This document shows, piece after piece, positions 6,677 through 8,812 of a DNA stretch of 8,812 nucleotides. Position numbers and translations under genes: made by a program. Under the pieces are notes generated by a model, which was not told the DNA's origin, did not search any database, and saw only the letters and a program-made list of their open reading frames with translations. The first letter of the stretch is position 1. Each line of letters begins with the position of its first letter. The stretch is from Prevotella sp. UBA3757 (GTDB lineage: Bacteria > Bacteroidota > Bacteroidia > Bacteroidales > Bacteroidaceae): positions 49,167 to 57,978 of the forward strand of contig DFGF01000149.1 in the NCBI GenBank assembly GCA_002371715.1, read 5' to 3'.

Positions 6677-6764
6677 ATTCCCCGTAAGGGAATGTTTCAT
6701 TCCCAGTAAGGGAATATGTCATTCCCAGTAAGGGAATATGTCATTCCCAGTAAGGGAATTTAAA
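6677..6764. repeat. Four tandem 22-bp repeats, each a small palindrome, overlapping a stop codon
   Basis: Units start at 6677, 6699, 6721 and 6743, an exact 22-base period. Each contains ATTCCC and GGGAAT as 6-bp inverted arms around a 5-base loop (AGTAA; CGTAA in the first). Units 2 and 3 are identical. Unit 4 runs into the stop codon (6760-6762) of the minus-strand barrel gene, so its transcript would carry four consecutive hairpins directly after translation ends. No T run follows on the minus strand, so termination is not assured. Confidence 0.92.
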
Positions 6765-7821
6765 ATAGTGTGCGGGTGATGCGGAGGTTCAGGACTGGGA
6801 AGGCTTTGATGCCACTGATGAAGTCGACGTATCTGCCCACCTTGCCACCGATGTCGGTGACGTCCTTCGAGAGATTGGTGCCGTCGTGGGTGATGATGGA
6901 CGGCGTGCCGCCCCAGAACATCAGGCCGGCGTCGAAGCTGATGCGGTAGCGGTCGTCGCCCTTTACCAGTCGTCCGCCGTAGCCGAAGCCGAGGTATGGC
7001 TTGAAGCTGTTGACCTCCACCTTGGCCGACACCGTGCAGTTGGCGTCCGGCTCCATGCGGTAGGGCATCGGAATGCGGTTGCCGTTGGCATCCAGCACGT
7101 ATTCCGTCACCAGGACGTAGCCGCCCTGGCCGTCGTCAATGTAGTCGCCGTTCTCGTCCGTGGCGGGGTGCGTCTCGGTGATGTACTGGTCCTTATAGTT
7201 GCCGACGCGGATACCCATGCGTCCGTTCTGGATAATAGCTTCAGCGTCCGAGCCGCCCAGCGTGATGTCGGCATAGATGGGCAGTCCCTTTGACACGCGG
7301 TCGTAGATGTTGTTGTAGATGTTGACGGCAACGAGCGACGGGGCGTCGTCAAGGTCGTTGACGGCTTCTGCAATCTTCGACGGTCCCCAGTGGAATCCGG
7401 CCGTGAAGTGCCAGTTCTTGCTGCGGAAGGGATACCAGTCAATCATGAACTTGAAGTTCCAGAGCGTCGGCTTGCCCACCATGCGCACCTCGCTGTCGGC
7501 CTTGTAGCCCATGAACTGCTCCAGTCGGCTCGACATGCGCTCGAAGCGCCCCGCGGTCATGTTGCCGCTCTCGTCGAACGATTGGATGTCGAAAGTCATC
7601 TTCTGCTCGATGCGCGGCATGATTTCGAAGCCCGTCCTCAGTTGGACGTTATTGCCGAACGGGCTGGCAAGGTCGATGCCCAGGCCGGTGGAGCCCATCG
7701 TGACGCCCAGGTCCAGATGGTTGAAGGCCTCGAATGTTGCTTTGTCGTTCTGAGCCTGAACGGGTGCGGCTCCTGCCATCAGAGTCAGCAGGACGGCCAG
7801 TATCTTCATGTTTGTTGTCAT
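6760..7821 (-). CDS. Outer-membrane beta-barrel protein of unknown function
   Basis: A 353-residue protein. Residues 1-23 form a signal peptide (a second ATG at 7809 gives MKILAVLLTLMAGAAPVQA). The start at 7821 is preferred because AGGATAGAGAG, an unusual purine-rich tract for this phylum, sits just upstream. The mature part alternates amphipathic strands (HLDLGVTMGSTGLGIDLAS, LRTGFEIMPRI, WNFKFMIDWYPF, HFTAGFHWG, PYLGFGYGGRLV, YRISFDAGLMFWGG) and ends NLRITRTLF, a C-terminal Phe strand typical of BAM-assembled barrels. About 10-12 strands seem likely, but this was not computed. An acidic insertion (residues about 221-250) has two D-x-N-G motifs and probably lies in an outer loop. No peptidoglycan domain, plug or TonB box is visible, so it is a small porin-like or structural barrel. 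It is divergent from the OmpA-like gene at 7947 and shares its promoter region. Confidence 0.88.
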   Translation of the reverse strand: MTTNMKILAVLLTLMAGAAPVQAQNDKATFEAFNHLDLGVTMGSTGLGIDLASPFGNNVQLRTGFEIMPRIEQKMTFDIQSFDESGNMTAGRFERMSSRLEQFMGYKADSEVRMVGKPTLWNFKFMIDWYPFRSKNWHFTAGFHWGPSKIAEAVNDLDDAPSLVAVNIYNNIYDRVSKGLPIYADITLGGSDAEAIIQNGRMGIRVGNYKDQYITETHPATDENGDYIDDGQGGYVLVTEYVLDANGNRIPMPYRMEPDANCTVSAKVEVNSFKPYLGFGYGGRLVKGDDRYRISFDAGLMFWGGTPSIITHDGTNLSKDVTDIGGKVGRYVDFISGIKAFPVLNLRITRTLF

Positions 7822-7852
7822 ATCTCTCTATCCTATATTTGGTTTCAGTTTG

Positions 7853-7883
7853 CAAAATTAGGGTAAAAAGGCGAAATATCCAA
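7853..7883 (-). promoter_or_regulatory. Promoter of the minus-strand barrel gene
   Basis: Read on the minus strand, TAATTTTG (7860-7853) matches the TAnnTTTG -7 consensus. TTG (7883-7881) lies 20 bases upstream as the -33 element. The predicted start, near 7846, leaves a leader of about 25 bases. Confidence 0.72.
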
Positions 7884-7891
7884 CAAAATGC

Positions 7892-7922
7892 TTTGTTTTT
7901 ATGAAATAAATACGTAATTTTG
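7892..7922 (+). promoter_or_regulatory. Promoter of the second OmpA-like gene
   Basis: TTTG (7892-7895), a 19-base spacer and TAATTTTG (7915-7922) fit both parts of the Bacteroidota promoter consensus. Transcription should begin near 7928, about 20 bases before the ATG at 7947. The element is an inverted copy (TAATTTTGCAA) of the promoter serving the opposite gene. Confidence 0.78.
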
Positions 7923-7946
7923 CAATCGGAACTCAGATTTATGATT

Positions 7947-8812
7947 ATGAAAAAGAGCATGATGATGTTGCTGGCCGTGGCCAGTATGTCGCTGAGCGCG
8001 ATGGCTCAGGACGATGACACGATGAGCATTGACCCTGCCGAGAAACACCGTGTGGCCACCAACGGTTTCTGGTCAAACTGGTTCTTCCAGACCAATGCCA
8101 CATGGAGCGCCTTCTACCATCAGGAGCGCGTGCTGGTAGCCCCGTTCCGCAAGTTTCCCGGCGGTTCCAGCCATACCAATATGGGCCTGTCGGTCGCCCT
8201 TGGCAAGTGGTTTACGCCGGGTCTTGGTCTGCGTACTAAGTTGGGCCTGTGGCAGTGGGGCAAGCAGGAGCAGGGCGTTGGCGGCAACAAGTTCTGGTCG
8301 CTCAACGAGCAGGTGCTCTTCAACTTCAGCAATCTGTTTGCCGGCTACAACGAGCACCGCTTCTACAGCTTGATACCGTATGTCGGTGCCGGCCTGAACC
8401 GTGACATGACCAACAACCACTACAGCACGCAGCTCAGTGCCGGACTGCTGAACACGTTTCGCATCAGCCGTCACCTCAGCGCCAACCTCGACCTGGGTTG
8501 GAACAGTTTCGAAGCCGGCAACCAAGGCATCGGCCTGAAGCAGCGCGCCCACCAGTTTACCCTTGAGGTCGGTCTGACATTCAATATCGGCAGCAGCCGT
8601 TGGCAGCACGCCACGGACAACGATGCCAAGAACGCCCTGACGGAGGGCGAGCTGGACGCGCTGAACGCCCAGCTGGCCGACGCGCTGGCCGAGAACGAAC
8701 GCCTGCAGCATCTGCTGGACGAGCAGTCCAAGCCCGCCGTCGCCAAGACCGTCACACCGCCGGTCCGTACGGTCGAGCAGGTGGTGTCGGCACCGGTCTC
8801 CATCTTCTTCGA
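7947..8812 (+). CDS. Second OmpA-like outer-membrane protein, 3'-truncated by the window
   Basis: The frame is open from 7947 to the window end (288 codons) with no stop. Residues 1-20 form a signal peptide (MKKSMMMLLAVASMSLSAMA). Residues about 35-215 form an N-terminal barrel clearly related to that of the 2307 gene: VALGKWFTPGLGLR aligns with VAIGRQFTPAFGIR, and FNFSNLFAGYNEHR with FNLSNIFCGFNPNR. Strand FTLEVGLTFNIG closes the barrel. Residues about 230-261 are a predicted coiled coil (LTEGELDALNAQLADAL and on), followed by a Val/Pro linker. The last codons, VSAPVSIFF, look like the first strand of an OmpA C-terminal domain lying beyond the window. The start at 7947 is preferred over 7941 because GATTATGAAAA repeats the start context of the first OmpA gene. 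The coiled coil in place of the EKVIEKV linker is the main difference. Confidence 0.9.
   Translation, partial: MKKSMMMLLAVASMSLSAMAQDDDTMSIDPAEKHRVATNGFWSNWFFQTNATWSAFYHQERVLVAPFRKFPGGSSHTNMGLSVALGKWFTPGLGLRTKLGLWQWGKQEQGVGGNKFWSLNEQVLFNFSNLFAGYNEHRFYSLIPYVGAGLNRDMTNNHYSTQLSAGLLNTFRISRHLSANLDLGWNSFEAGNQGIGLKQRAHQFTLEVGLTFNIGSSRWQHATDNDAKNALTEGELDALNAQLADALAENERLQHLLDEQSKPAVAKTVTPPVRTVEQVVSAPVSIFF

Larger units (their letters stand above)
6293..6759. other. Repeat-rich convergent intergenic region
   Basis: No plausible gene was found in this 467-base stretch between two converging genes. It contains scattered CCTAACA words (6325-6416), a 30-bp perfect inverted repeat (6413-6486), a 14-bp outer inverted pair (6393-6406 and 6560-6573), a GGTGGC/GCCACC hairpin before nine Ts (6550-6594), a 21-bp tandem repeat (6609-6660) and a 22-bp palindromic array (6677-6764). 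Almost every base from 6390 to 6760 falls in or between repeated elements. Confidence 0.85.

Noticed and set aside
6609..6764. CRISPR array
   Set aside because: The 21- and 22-bp repeats are directly abutting with no unique spacers, and no cas gene is present.
8073..8711. Minus-strand open frame opposite the second OmpA-like gene
   Set aside because: The plus strand carries a signal peptide, barrel strands and a matching promoter, and is clearly homologous to the first OmpA. The minus frame is an antisense shadow.

Overview
The window looks like a stretch of a Bacteroidota chromosome, most likely a Prevotella-like gut or rumen species. The signs are promoters of the Bacteroidota type (TAnnTTTG at -7), A-rich start contexts with almost no Shine-Dalgarno sequences, OmpA-family proteins with the family's valine/glutamate/proline linkers, and short C-terminal tails of the type IX secretion (Por) kind. 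All six coding regions encode exported or envelope proteins. No tRNA, rRNA, transposase or CRISPR array was seen.

Layout. (1) Positions 1-3449: the 3' part of a long coiled-coil surface protein, then, 45 bases later, a complete OmpA-family protein; the two look co-transcribed. A hairpin at 3487-3536 follows. (2) 3557-4684: a secreted protein with a Bacteroidota-type beta-trefoil-like start and a type IX-like tail, closed by a strong intrinsic terminator (4752-4791) that grows out of a 21-bp tandem repeat. (3) 4883-6292: a secreted transglutaminase-superfamily protein with a visible Cys-His-Asp triad and almost the same C-terminal tail, preceded by a -7 promoter element and a palindrome. (4) 6293-6759: the one large gene-free stretch, between convergent genes. 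It holds a 30-bp perfect inverted repeat made of short repeated words, nested in further inverted repeats, then a 21-bp tandem repeat and a 22-bp array of small palindromes that runs into the stop codon of the next gene. (5) 6760-7821 (minus): an outer-membrane beta-barrel protein. (6) 7947 to the window end (plus): a second OmpA-like protein, paralogous to the first and cut by the window edge. The last two genes diverge from back-to-back promoters.

Together this is a cell-envelope and secretion neighbourhood: two OmpA-type proteins (one with a recognisable peptidoglycan-binding domain), one further barrel, one coiled-coil surface protein, and two exported proteins sharing a type IX-like tail. 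The least ordinary part is the intergenic DNA. Each of the three main gaps around the two tailed genes carries a different hairpin or repeat family, several at 21-22 bp period. I see no clear multi-gene defence or mobile system.
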